This document shows positions 54,440 through 62,969 of a stretch of DNA of 64,000 nucleotides, piece after piece (positions within the stretch are counted from its first letter, which is position 1; each line of letters begins with the position of its first letter). The notes under the pieces were generated by a model. That model was not told the DNA's origin and searched no databases. It worked only from the letters and a program-made list of their open reading frames with translations. The position numbers and the translations under genes were made by a program. The stretch lies in assembly GCA_963676865.2 (NCBI GenBank), contig CAXXSS010000001.1, positions 1,426,001 through 1,490,000 on the forward strand. The letters are read 5' to 3'. Source of the stretch: JAAYUD01 sp963676865 (GTDB lineage: Bacteria > Bacteroidota > Bacteroidia > Bacteroidales > Bacteroidaceae).

Positions 54440-54710
54440 TTACTGAGCGGACCGAACACTACTAGTATTATCATTTGCTGAAGCAATTTACGCTGTGCTA
54501 CTATTGCTGTTCATCTACATATGAAAATGCCATGTGCATAGCTGAAAGTACCAACATAAGTTCTGACCTACACGGTTAGAGGTATCACCTATCTGAGACG
54601 TAATAAGCGGAAGGCTCGCCACCGAAGCCTCCTTGACCGTTTTCACATTATTATTGCTTTGACAGGAAACAAAGCGTAAAAGCAAAACACTCAATATCAA
54701 TATTTTAAAT
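54440..54710 (-). pseudogene. Internally deleted fimbrillin-FISUMP lipoprotein
   Basis: The signal and linker regions (LSVLLLRFVSCQSNNNVKTV, EASVASLPL, TSQIGDTSNRVG) closely match the intact paralog at 54785-56341. After about 45 codons the frame enters a short unmatched stretch and stops at TAG. Further on, a frame ending SVRSAQ and TAA at 54440 may be the old C-terminus. Most of the gene has been deleted. Confidence 0.7.
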
Positions 54711-54784
54711 CAACGTCGAAAAACATTCTAGCTTCGATTCTTTTCCCTGGGAAAAGAATCGAATACACTACAAATACTAAAACA

Positions 54785-56341
54785 TTACTGCCCCTGCCAT
54801 AAATAAAACCCGTTATTACGATAGTTACCCTCGGGAAACGCAAGGGAACCCGCACTGTCGCTATTGAAACCTAGGTCATAAGTAACTCCACTATCCGTTT
54901 CGGGTGTAGATGACCAATAGCGACCATACGAACCGACATTAACAAAATAACCACCATTCCAGCAAGCCAGATAGCCGCCAGCTGGCAGGAAGAAGTAGTT
55001 CACACTCAAATTTAAAGCTGAGATTGCAGCGGCAGTCATATCAGACAACTTCTGAGAATTGCTAATCATTGTGCCAGTAAAAGCGTGATCAGAAGAGAAA
55101 CCCGGAATGCCTGATTTCTTTCGAAACCACATACCAGCTTTAACAGTACTACCATCAGGAAGTTTAAAGTTCGTAGTATTACCGCCCGTAATAGAACCAT
55201 TGTCCCAATAGTACTGAACACTCAAATACCAACCAATTTCGTTATAATTTGGGCATTTTTTACAAATGTAGATTGCCCGCCCGCTATAATCGGATTCGCT
55301 ACTGGCTACAGTGGTATAGTTGGCATTAGTAGGGACAGTTCCTACTGTGGCAGGCTTATAGTCTATGGCATCCCAAGCATAAACCGAAGAATAAGAGTTT
55401 GGGGTAATATTAGTTATCGCTATCAACTTGGATTTGAGCTGAGCAGCAGCCAAAGAGAAACCGCTAAGCGTAATGGAACGAGCAACGTACGTGTTTCCGG
55501 TACCGTCTGAACACGAAACAGTAAACGTGCCGTTAATAGTACTGAAAGGCCACGTCATCAGATACACATCCACGACACCATTGGTAGTTGGAGTAATAGT
55601 AGCACTCCAGCTTGAGTTCCAAGAGCCGGTTTGGGTCAACATACTACCGTCAACAGCAAGGCTGGAGCTACCACCGTTGCCTGGAAAGATATTCGGAGCC
55701 GAAGAGTTGAGCGTCACTGTAACGGGATAGCTTGTAGAAAAGGTGCTGCTAGTGAGGTGAAAATTCAGCATACCAAAAAGATGATGCATCGCTAGTGGCC
55801 CAGGCAGCCCCGTACTACTATTCACTACAGTATTGCCATAGAGCGCATCGTATTTGGCGCAGTCGCTCAAGGTACCACTCTGACTTGCAAGTGTGGAAGC
55901 CGTAAGTGTACTCACCCCAGCATCCGTTACACTCGTAGTATAGCCTCCACTAGTATTACTCGAAAAGGCATAGAGACGGGCACCTGGATTATAGAAATAG
56001 CCATAGCCACCCGTATAAGAGAAAGAGGCTGAAGTACCACTAGTAACCGAAGTGGTAAATGGCAGAGACATCATGTACTGAGTGGCGCCGTTAAGTATAT
56101 ATTTATGATAGACGTTAAGTTTATCGCTATTCCAATAACAGCTGAAAGTACCACCATAAGTACCTGTTATACCTACACGGCTAGAGGTATCACCTATCTG
56201 AGACGTAAGCGGAAGGCTCGCCACCGAAGCCCCCTCGACCGTTTTCACATTATCATTGCTTTGACAGGAAACAAAGCAGAAAAGCAGTACACTCAATATA
56301 AATAGTGCTGCTGCAAAAGAATATTGACAAAAGTGTTTCAT
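54785..56341 (-). CDS. Fimbrillin-like lipoprotein with FISUMP C-terminus
   Basis: 518 residues. Lipoprotein signal LLFCFVSC (Cys26). The fimbrillin-like half has TSQIGDTSSRVG, FSCYWNSDKLNVYHKYILNG, ARLYAFSSNTSGGYT, HHLFGMLNFHLTSSTF and VDVYLMTWPFSTINGTF. The C-terminal module has CKKCPNYNEIGWYLSVQYYW, WFRKKSGIPGFS, NYFFLPAGGY, RYWSSTPET and NGFYLWQGQ. It is the closest paralog of the frameshifted gene at 17194-18731, and each follows an OmpA-like gene and a small YEAP peptide. Confidence 0.78.
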   Translation of the reverse strand: MKHFCQYSFAAALFILSVLLFCFVSCQSNDNVKTVEGASVASLPLTSQIGDTSSRVGITGTYGGTFSCYWNSDKLNVYHKYILNGATQYMMSLPFTTSVTSGTSASFSYTGGYGYFYNPGARLYAFSSNTSGGYTTSVTDAGVSTLTASTLASQSGTLSDCAKYDALYGNTVVNSSTGLPGPLAMHHLFGMLNFHLTSSTFSTSYPVTVTLNSSAPNIFPGNGGSSSLAVDGSMLTQTGSWNSSWSATITPTTNGVVDVYLMTWPFSTINGTFTVSCSDGTGNTYVARSITLSGFSLAAAQLKSKLIAITNITPNSYSSVYAWDAIDYKPATVGTVPTNANYTTVASSESDYSGRAIYICKKCPNYNEIGWYLSVQYYWDNGSITGGNTTNFKLPDGSTVKAGMWFRKKSGIPGFSSDHAFTGTMISNSQKLSDMTAAAISALNLSVNYFFLPAGGYLACWNGGYFVNVGSYGRYWSSTPETDSGVTYDLGFNSDSAGSLAFPEGNYRNNGFYLWQGQ

Positions 56342-56417
56342 AAAAGAGTTTTCTATTTATAATTTAAATCTTATAAATACTTCAGGGGAAGTAAAGAAGT
56401 CCCCTGAATCCTATGAC

Positions 56418-56594
56418 TTAGCTCCATGTGTCACTGTCGCTGGTATCATTGGTATAAGTCCAATCTTGAAGTGTGGTTGAACCTGTTGGAGAGTTATTCA
56501 ATGAACCTGCAAACCCACCCTCTGTTTCTACTTGCACATGAGACGTCTGAGGAGCCTCATATGCACTTTTTTTAATTTCAATCTTTGTATCCAT
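56418..56594 (-). CDS. Small YEAP-motif peptide
   Basis: 58 residues from MDTKIEIKK. It has SAYEAP, HVQVETEGGFAGS and a tail rich in Ser, Thr and Asn ending SDTWS. It is homologous to 18801-19001, with the first 35 residues conserved and the tail less so. No signal peptide. It lies between the OmpA-like and FISUMP lipoprotein genes with short gaps. Role unknown; it could be a precursor peptide or a small partner of the adhesin. Confidence 0.65.
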   Translation of the reverse strand: MDTKIEIKKSAYEAPQTSHVQVETEGGFAGSLNNSPTGSTTLQDWTYTNDTSDSDTWS

Positions 56595-56613
56595 AACAGT
56601 ACTTTTTATATAT

Positions 56614-57828
56614 TTATTCAGCTTTAGTGATCGTTGCACGACTCAATGCCGGATTATTATAGAACATATTATCGACGCCACCCTTATAGTCTATCCGAAG
56701 CTGCGACTTTGATACTCCAAATTCATTTATCAAAGAGTCATAAACGACTTGCGCACGTTTGCGACTTAACATCTCGTTCCCTTCTTTACTTCCTGTTTTA
56801 TTATCAGCATATCCGGTAATGACAAAAACATTCTTGATTTTTGAATCTTTAAGCTGTTGCGCAAAAAAACCCAAATTGATACGCATATCTGGGGTCAACG
56901 TTGCCTTCCCTATTTGGAAAATAACAATCACCGGCGATACTCTATATATATTAATTGTATCAGTTTTGGTTTCAACGGGTTGAGTTTCTCCTTGAAGCGC
57001 ACTTAAGCGTTGATTTTCACGTGCCATTTCATTCATTTTCTCACGGATACCCTTCATATCATCTTCCGTATACTTCAAATTAGAATTAGCAGAAGTACAT
57101 TTTTTCCAACTACGACAAGGGAATTTATATGTCAAACCGATTGTTGCCGACAAAGAACCTTCTTCTTCACGATTGCCCAGCTCACCGTCAAAATCATCTT
57201 TTACAAGCATACTATGAATATCCAAATTCAAATCAAGACATGAAGCTAACCGGAAAGCATTATATAAACCTAAATTAAAAGTTGGTTCACGACGCTGCGG
57301 AGACTTCCATACTCGGCCCCAACCAGCTCCTATATAAGGAGAAATAGAATAAAAACGCTTTTCACGATAACCGCCAATAAGATTCATCATATTGAACAAT
57401 ACGTCACCATGTATATCAAAGAAACTAAACTTTTGTTGATACAAATCATTTGATCCGTCATGAGCTTTGGTATAGATACTCCCTGTCGAATGGCTTCCAT
57501 TTTTAGTCAGGCCTTTCATTTGTAGACCACTATAGACAACCCGAACGCCAATAGAAGGTGTAAACCACTTGCCTACTGCAATATCGAATGCAGAGCCAAG
57601 GCGGTCTTTAAAATCCATCTGTTTATCATGGTCTCCAAAATAGATCATGGTACCAGCACCCGCAGAAACGAACCAATTATCCCAAAATCTATTAGTCAAG
57701 ACTTGATATTTGTTCGTCTTGTAATTGCAACTATCCGACGTGGCAGTATTTATCCCTGTCGTATGAGCGCATAAGCCGCCCGTCATCATCAAGAAGAGAA
57801 CGGCTATAACAACATTTTTTTTCCCCAT
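56614..57828 (-). CDS. OmpA-family outer membrane protein
   Basis: 404 residues. Signal peptide (MGKKNVVIAVLFLMMTGGLC, cleavage about residue 22), a barrel region (about 40-230) with NRFWDNWFVSAGAGTMIYFG, a coiled coil with REKMNEMARENQRLSALQ, and a C-terminal OmpA domain with VITGYADNKTGS and EMLSRKRAQVVYD. It is paralogous to 19098-20315. It is the first gene after upxY, with an 11-nt gap, so it should be strongly tied to the phase-variable promoter. Confidence 0.86.
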   Translation of the reverse strand: MGKKNVVIAVLFLMMTGGLCAHTTGINTATSDSCNYKTNKYQVLTNRFWDNWFVSAGAGTMIYFGDHDKQMDFKDRLGSAFDIAVGKWFTPSIGVRVVYSGLQMKGLTKNGSHSTGSIYTKAHDGSNDLYQQKFSFFDIHGDVLFNMMNLIGGYREKRFYSISPYIGAGWGRVWKSPQRREPTFNLGLYNAFRLASCLDLNLDIHSMLVKDDFDGELGNREEEGSLSATIGLTYKFPCRSWKKCTSANSNLKYTEDDMKGIREKMNEMARENQRLSALQGETQPVETKTDTINIYRVSPVIVIFQIGKATLTPDMRINLGFFAQQLKDSKIKNVFVITGYADNKTGSKEGNEMLSRKRAQVVYDSLINEFGVSKSQLRIDYKGGVDNMFYNNPALSRATITKAE

Positions 57829-57839
57829 AATGTAATTTA

Positions 57840-58421
57840 TTAAATTAATTCAAGATATCCTACTGGAACCTTTACACAAGCATATCCTAATGCATCAAGA
57901 CAAATACCCACTTTTCTCCCTTTCCCAACAATTACAACTTCTCCTTTTATACCAGCAAGCGGACCTTTGATTATCCGCACTTTTTTACCCCGCTTCATCG
58001 GAATATTAACAACATTCACTATTTCCGGAGAATAATCGAGCATAAATTTGAATGTTTCCATCTGTCCATCAGGTATAACCGCTGGACAATGCTGTCCACA
58101 CGCTATTATATAACGAACGGCAGACGACATCTTCAGAACCTGCTGCCGTTGCACCGACGTCACATGCACAAATACGATCATCGGAAGCACTACATGGTTG
58201 ACCAACTTGAGCCGATCACTCCATTGGCGATATTCTTGTTGTATGGCCACAAAACTTTCAATACCATACGTACTGAGTTTTTCACTCATTTTCTGTTCTT
58301 GATGGACTTTCACAGAAACTGCCAGCCAAGCCTTCTGAAGTGATATAGAGGACCGGTTCGGGCGCGCTCCGCGGTCATCTGTCACATCAACAGATATATT
58401 TTCTCCACCTTCAAATCGCAT
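57840..58421 (-). CDS. upxY: UpxY-family transcription antiterminator (NusG-like)
   Basis: 193 residues. NusG N-terminal domain about 30-140 (AWLAVSVKVHQEQKMSEKL, YGIESFVAIQQEYRQWSDR, VVLPMIVFVHVT) and a KOW-like C-terminal domain (KRGKKVRIIKGPLAGIKGEVVIV, about 145-170). UpxY proteins in Bacteroides prevent early termination in the leader of their own capsule operon. It is the first gene downstream of the invertible promoter segment, which is the standard arrangement for a phase-variable Bacteroides capsule locus. Confidence 0.9.
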   Translation of the reverse strand: MRFEGGENISVDVTDDRGARPNRSSISLQKAWLAVSVKVHQEQKMSEKLSTYGIESFVAIQQEYRQWSDRLKLVNHVVLPMIVFVHVTSVQRQQVLKMSSAVRYIIACGQHCPAVIPDGQMETFKFMLDYSPEIVNVVNIPMKRGKKVRIIKGPLAGIKGEVVIVGKGRKVGICLDALGYACVKVPVGYLELI

Positions 58422-58453
58422 ATATTTCTTTCCTTACAAATCAATTATCAAAT

Positions 58454-58474
58454 ATCCATTACTTCACAAGTAAC
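58454..58474 (+). repeat. Left inverted repeat of the invertible segment
   Basis: 21 bp, ATCCATTACTT-CAC-AAGTAAC, exactly complementary to 58832-58852. Each repeat is itself a small dyad (TTACTT/AAGTAA around CAC), like a tyrosine-recombinase core site. Confidence 0.88.
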
Positions 58475-58787
58475 GGATATTATGACTAATCAATTTGTAA
58501 TAAACGATTTAAAGTATAAAATTATATATCTATGTTGCTTCCTTTGTTATAGAAAGGATAAAATGATAATACAAAATAATAGAATAAATATGAAGATTAA
58601 TAGTGATAGGAAAAAGAGAAAATGACAAGATCATACTTAATTTTTTGTGATATGTAATCTTATCCGAATTGAATTAAAAAAAGGTTTTCTACCAATGTAA
58701 TTCAGAGAGGCGATTATTTGTACGACAATGATTTAAGGAATATAAGAGGAGTTGCTTGTTAGGTTTTTAAAAAAAACAGATGATAAT

Positions 58788-58818
58788 TTTGCAGAATATG
58801 AAAATTATATTAATTTTG
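58788..58818 (+). promoter_or_regulatory. Consensus promoter inside the invertible segment, facing right
   Basis: TTTG (58788-58791), a 19-nt spacer and TAATTTTG (58811-58818) match the consensus seen ahead of tRNA-Leu. As drawn it would transcribe antisense into the recombinase gene. Confidence 0.72.
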
Positions 58819-58831
58819 TCCCGTATAATCT

Positions 58832-58852
58832 GTTACTTGTGAAGTAATGGAT
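58832..58852 (-). repeat. Right inverted repeat of the invertible segment
   Basis: Exact reverse complement of 58454-58474; three further bases match after one mismatch on the inner side. It ends 14 nt from the recombinase stop codon. Confidence 0.88.
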
Positions 58853-58866
58853 CTCTGATCAAGACA

Positions 58867-59790
58867 CTATATCGCGTCTTTAATATAACTACAATTATTC
58901 ATATTCACTTTACCTAATCGACTGCTGCTGAATCCTTTCAGATAAATTTGCGTGGTACCAATAGAACGATGTCCCAATGATTCGCTAATCATTTCAATAG
59001 GCGTGCCTAAATATTTGGCGGTCGTGGCCCAAGAGTGACGGAAAGTATACGAAGAAACTGGACTCTTGAGTCCCAATGATTCAGCCAATTCTTTAAGGCA
59101 GATATTAAAATGTCTCAAAGCCGACTGATACTCCACATAACCTTCGCGGGAGTACTTGACATAAACGCCGCTTAAGATGTCAAATAGATAAACGCTGCCG
59201 TCTTTCCGTTTCAAATCATTGACAAGACTTTGAGTTTCGGACATCACATCGATACTGATCTTTGTTCCTGTTTTGGTACGATGATATTCCAGTGTTTCGC
59301 CAGAAATATTGGAACGTTCAAGATGGGCCATATCCACAAAGGACATCCCGCTGAATTGGAACAACAGCTTGGCCATCTGTTGGGTTTTGAACAACAGGGA
59401 AGAGCCGGTTCTACCATAAAGCAATCGGTGCAGTTCTTTTGCAGGTATCGCCTTTTTATGACTGCTGTCCACTCCAGTATAAACGCCATGAAACAAACGT
59501 CCCACATAAGGAGCCAATCCTTTATCCACGCCTTTGTTGTAGATACTTCGAAGCATACGCATATAAGTCGAAATGGTATTCAACTTCTTGTTATGATCGA
59601 GCAGATAACGATAGTATGATTTCAATTTTTCGGGATTGATATCACTAAAAGGAATATCCGTATACTTACAAAATTCTGAGAAAGAACGCAATGCGTTCTT
59701 GTACAAGTGGGCCGTAGAATAACGGCCATTCGTTTCCATTTTTACAATGCACTCATTTGCGAAGCAGGTAAATGTAATTTTTCTTTTCAT
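58867..59790 (-). CDS. Tyrosine site-specific recombinase (DNA invertase type)
   Basis: 307 residues. N-terminal SAM-like core-binding domain (about 15-100, with ISTYMRMLRSIYNKG) and a catalytic domain. Visible active-site residues: Lys173 in RTKTG, Arg251-His252 in TFRHSWAT, His274 in SLGHRS and Tyr283 in TQIYL. The first catalytic Arg, which in this Bacteroidetes family normally precedes GM(S/A)FVD, is Ser147 here (FQFSGMSFVD). It lies directly beside the invertible segment and is probably its dedicated recombinase, but the Ser for Arg change may weaken or abolish activity. Confidence 0.88.
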   Translation of the reverse strand: MKRKITFTCFANECIVKMETNGRYSTAHLYKNALRSFSEFCKYTDIPFSDINPEKLKSYYRYLLDHNKKLNTISTYMRMLRSIYNKGVDKGLAPYVGRLFHGVYTGVDSSHKKAIPAKELHRLLYGRTGSSLLFKTQQMAKLLFQFSGMSFVDMAHLERSNISGETLEYHRTKTGTKISIDVMSETQSLVNDLKRKDGSVYLFDILSGVYVKYSREGYVEYQSALRHFNICLKELAESLGLKSPVSSYTFRHSWATTAKYLGTPIEMISESLGHRSIGTTQIYLKGFSSSRLGKVNMNNCSYIKDAI

Positions 59791-60077
59791 GTCAGTTTAC
59801 AATTTTTTTATATCGTTGCTTTTTCATCTGCAAATTTACACAAAATGCGATACTAATATAAAACAAGAAAACTAAAATAGATCTTAGCATTACACAAAAG
59901 ACTTTGACAATGTGCCAAAATTTCAAAATAAGTTTCTCAATTATGAATTCCTATTATTTGATCGAAAAACGCTATAAATGAAAATAATAAATATAGCTAA
60001 ACCCAACTGCCAAAAAGCAGCCTCGTACTTGAATACCCCCTTCAGTTCTCCAAATACGAGACAAATATTCAAGATAA

Positions 60078-60386
60078 TCAATATAAAAAATTCTTCTTTT
60101 GCTCTTCCTCATACTTATTAAGTTGTCGGATACTGTCTTGAATGAACGTTGAAGGTTTTGTTACTTGCTCTTCTTCATCCTTTCGTTTCGGAACACAATA
60201 GCTCATGAATTTTTCAATGATCAACAATCTATCTTTTGGATCAAGATTTTCAAGATCGACTTCAATTTGCTCTCTTTGACTATCAATCAAATCTAATAAC
60301 CAATCACGAAATTTTTTCGTGGTTTTATTAGGAGTACCTTTTTGCCGACCTCCTAATCTTCCTTTACCATCATTCTTCTGTCTCAT
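60078..60386 (-). CDS. Small mobile-element protein, unknown function
   Basis: 102 residues, highly charged. The N-terminus has GRLGGRQKGTPNKTTKKFRDWL, a basic segment with a helix-forming region after it; many small phage and mobilisable-element proteins start with a GRxKGTPNK motif and may bind DNA. The C-terminus is Lys/Glu-rich. It follows the dnaB-like gene by 79 nt in the same direction. Function unknown. Confidence 0.55.
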   Translation of the reverse strand: MRQKNDGKGRLGGRQKGTPNKTTKKFRDWLLDLIDSQREQIEVDLENLDPKDRLLIIEKFMSYCVPKRKDEEEQVTKPSTFIQDSIRQLNKYEEEQKKNFLY

Positions 60387-60465
60387 AACAACAATACTAT
60401 TTTTTACTATTTTAGTTTACTTGCGACTAATATATTTTTATAAATGATCATTCCTAACTTCATAT

Positions 60466-61815
60466 TTAGAATTCATTATCAACTCTATTAATACCTCTTT
60501 GCGGTAGAACATTCAATTGATAGAACCGAGTTGTATTTGTATTAAATCCACATATAAAAGAAAATGTACCTATATTTCGACCTTTTGCTATATTTATTAA
60601 TGCCGTTCCTTCTGTCGATACGTTTTTATATTCACCAAAATAGCTCCTTCCATAGACTTCCGGACGATAAATAAGAATAACACTATCGGCCGCTTCAGCT
60701 ATTTGTCCACTATCTCGAAGTCGATGAATTTTCGGCTCAGGATTCTCCATGTTCCTATTCAGTTGTGAAAGTAAAACAATCCATATACCAAGTTCTTTAG
60801 CAAGGTTTTTCAGACGCCTAGCAATCTCGGCTGTCTGTTGTTCTTTATTAGTCACATTTTTGATATTTAAAGTCGCAATTTGCAAGTAATCGATAAATGC
60901 GCCACGGATATTATATTTCATTTTCATACTCCGAATAGACGATATAATAGTTTCGATATTTGAAGTACTTCTATCATCAAAATACAAAGGTTTCCCACAT
61001 ATTGTTATAGCTCTATCATCAACTTGACTCAATATATTATCAGTGATAGCTGCTCCTCTTAACATTTTAATCGGAATATCCGTCGACAAGGCTATAAGCC
61101 TTGTAGTAAGTTGCAACCTCGACATCTCCAGGGAATAATAAATAACCGGATGCTTATTTTGTATGGCAGATAATACCAGCGAAAGAGCAAAAGCAGACTT
61201 TCCTTGCGATGTTTCTGCTGCAACTATAATCAAATCTCCTTTCTGCAAACCACCTTCTTCATCTATCCTGTCAAATCCTGTAGGAGTACCAATCATCCCA
61301 TTGAGACCCTTTATCTCCTGCATTTGTGAATACCAATCACCTAAAGAATTATCAAGGCTTATAACACTATCGGTAACGCTATCCATTGTCAAGCAAAGAT
61401 TATCCTTCGTTTTTACATACACATCAGCAATATCTTCACACTCACATACACCTGCGGTCATAAGCTGTTGTCCTATACGATAAAAATTTCTACGGACACA
61501 AAGTTCCTTCAACCGTTGGGCAAATAAAACATAATTTAAAAAATCGCTATTAGATTCAATACATACTAAAGCATAAGCATCTATGTCATTATCTTTATCT
61601 TTGTTCAATTCTGCAAGTACTGAAATGGTAGAAATCGGTTCGCCTTTATCAGAAAGAATTTTAATAACCTCATAGATTCTTTGATTTTTCCTAAAATAGA
61701 AACAATCACTATCCAAATATTCCCTACATTCATCAAATGCATTCATTTTTGAAAGCAAGGTACCAAGTACAACATTTTCACAGTCTTCATCTCGAATGAT
61801 CACTTTATCTTCCAT
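60466..61815 (-). CDS. DnaB-like replicative helicase
   Basis: 449 residues. N-terminal DnaB domain (about 10-110), then the RecA-like ATPase: IIVAAETSQGKSAFAL with Walker A near 201-208, YYSLEMSRLQLTTRL, FIDYLQIATLN (Walker B near 305) and LSQLNRNME (H3-like). It differs from chromosomal DnaB and fits helicases of prophages or integrative elements. It overlaps the DUF4373 gene by 11 nt. It should unwind element DNA during its own replication. Confidence 0.88.
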   Translation of the reverse strand: MEDKVIIRDEDCENVVLGTLLSKMNAFDECREYLDSDCFYFRKNQRIYEVIKILSDKGEPISTISVLAELNKDKDNDIDAYALVCIESNSDFLNYVLFAQRLKELCVRRNFYRIGQQLMTAGVCECEDIADVYVKTKDNLCLTMDSVTDSVISLDNSLGDWYSQMQEIKGLNGMIGTPTGFDRIDEEGGLQKGDLIIVAAETSQGKSAFALSLVLSAIQNKHPVIYYSLEMSRLQLTTRLIALSTDIPIKMLRGAAITDNILSQVDDRAITICGKPLYFDDRSTSNIETIISSIRSMKMKYNIRGAFIDYLQIATLNIKNVTNKEQQTAEIARRLKNLAKELGIWIVLLSQLNRNMENPEPKIHRLRDSGQIAEAADSVILIYRPEVYGRSYFGEYKNVSTEGTALINIAKGRNIGTFSFICGFNTNTTRFYQLNVLPQRGINRVDNEF

Positions 61816-62494
61816 TATTTATCCTCCTTTGCCATGTTCTTAATCGTCCAGCCAAGCACCATGTCTTTTGTAATTCAAAACGCATCTTGTTCCCGCTTTG
61901 TGTGGGTTCACTCCAATAATCATAAAATGCACGAACCATATTTTTGCCATATAGATCTACATAATCTTTAAGTAAATCATGAAAATTTTGTTGGCGATTG
62001 GTAAAAGAAAGTTCTTCTTTCTTTTTACCTTTTTCTTTTATTTTATTCATTTCTATTCTATTCGTTGAACAAGTATTTAACAAGTGCTCAACAAGTGTTG
62101 AACCTTTGCTGTCGTTCTTCTTACTAAAGAGTTTCCGATTATCTGCAGATACCTTTCCTGCCTTACTTCTCAATATCCTAATATGATCATATGTCTGCAT
62201 CCGATTAATTAAGGATGGAGAAAAGAAAGATACTTCATCTTTTATTTTGAAAAGGCCATAGCCGTAAATAACATTCTCCAATATTTGGGAAGTAGTATTA
62301 TATCTTTTAGCTAGCACAGAAACAAGCTCCAACGGACAACAATAATCAGGTTGTTCTCTTAGAATCTCCACAAGCATCCAATAAATGCCATATCCTTCCA
62401 GGCCAAGCTGATCTATGAGTAACATACATTTCGGGTCGTCTTTGGCATTACTGTCATGACGAAACCAATAACAATCTTTCTTCATTCTAGTCAA
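61805..62494 (-). CDS. DUF4373 (Lin1244/Lin1753-like) replication-associated protein
   Basis: 229 residues. YWFRHDSNAKDDPKCMLLID and GYGIYWMLVEILREQPDY at the N-terminus are the DUF4373/Lin1244 signature, a winged-helix domain found in phage and plasmid replication proteins. A basic linker (about 110-140) and a C-terminal helical part with KTWCLAGRLRTWQRR follow. Next to a DnaB-like helicase it may act as helicase loader or origin-binding protein (inference). Confidence 0.78.
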   Translation of the reverse strand: MTRMKKDCYWFRHDSNAKDDPKCMLLIDQLGLEGYGIYWMLVEILREQPDYCCPLELVSVLAKRYNTTSQILENVIYGYGLFKIKDEVSFFSPSLINRMQTYDHIRILRSKAGKVSADNRKLFSKKNDSKGSTLVEHLLNTCSTNRIEMNKIKEKGKKKEELSFTNRQQNFHDLLKDYVDLYGKNMVRAFYDYWSEPTQSGNKMRFELQKTWCLAGRLRTWQRRINNGR

Positions 62495-62778
62495 CCCTCC
62501 ATCAATTTAATAATGTCGCTTTCTTTATAAAATACTTTTCCTCCCAACTTGAGAGGAACAAGGTAGCCTGACTTTGCCCAACGCCACAATGTTGATTTAT
62601 CCACATGATGTTGCTTACAAACTTCATCTCTTGTGAAATACTTTTCTTTTTTGTACCTCTCCTCAATTTGATTGACCGATATTTCATCTAGCAGATCAAA
62701 TACGAATTCTTTCAAATCAACCGAATTAATAACTAATTGACAATTTAAGCCGTTACGGATAATTTCTGATATTTTCAT
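62491..62778 (-). CDS. Helix-turn-helix (excisionase-like) protein
   Basis: 95 residues. The C-terminal half has FTRDEVCKQHHVDKSTLWRW, then GYLVPLKLGGKVFYKESDI, a MerR/excisionase-type winged helix common in Bacteroides mobile elements. The N-terminal half is helical. The ATGA overlap with the DUF4373 gene shows an operon. It probably regulates excision or replication of the element. Confidence 0.8.
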   Translation of the reverse strand: MKISEIIRNGLNCQLVINSVDLKEFVFDLLDEISVNQIEERYKKEKYFTRDEVCKQHHVDKSTLWRWAKSGYLVPLKLGGKVFYKESDIIKLMEG

Positions 62779-62910
62779 ATATAAAACCGAAGCGCTTGAC
62801 CTTTACACCTCATAGGTTGCCTTCGGTAGTCATCGCTAAGTAAGCGGTGTGAACCTCTTAACTTTGACAAGACAAACATACAATGAAAAGCAATCGAATA
62901 AAAAGAAAAT

Positions 62911-62946
62911 AGGTTGGTACAAGTTGTTTCCAACTCATACCAACCT
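62911..62946 (-). terminator. Intrinsic terminator after the 300-aa gene
   Basis: On the minus strand AGGTTGGTA pairs with TACCAACCT, with an inner AGTTG/CAACT stem, followed by a T-rich tract (TTTTCTTTTTATT). It lies 24 nt past the stop at 62970. Confidence 0.75.
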
Positions 62947-62969
62947 ACGCCAACTGTTATAAATTTTAT

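Larger units (their letters stand above)
58454..58852. promoter_or_regulatory. Invertible promoter segment (OFF orientation)
   Basis: 399 bp between upxY and a tyrosine recombinase gene, bounded by 21-bp perfect inverted repeats. It encodes no protein. It contains one consensus promoter, which points right, away from upxY. Inversion would move that promoter to about 58488-58518 pointing left, about 60 nt ahead of upxY. This is the arrangement of phase-variable Bacteroides capsule promoters. Confidence 0.82.

Noticed and set aside
46511..56341. A diversity-generating retroelement driving variation of the C-terminal lectin-like domains
   Set aside because: No reverse transcriptase gene and no near-identical template repeat with adenine-specific differences is visible in the window. 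The fold resemblance alone does not support it; a template elsewhere in the genome is not excluded.
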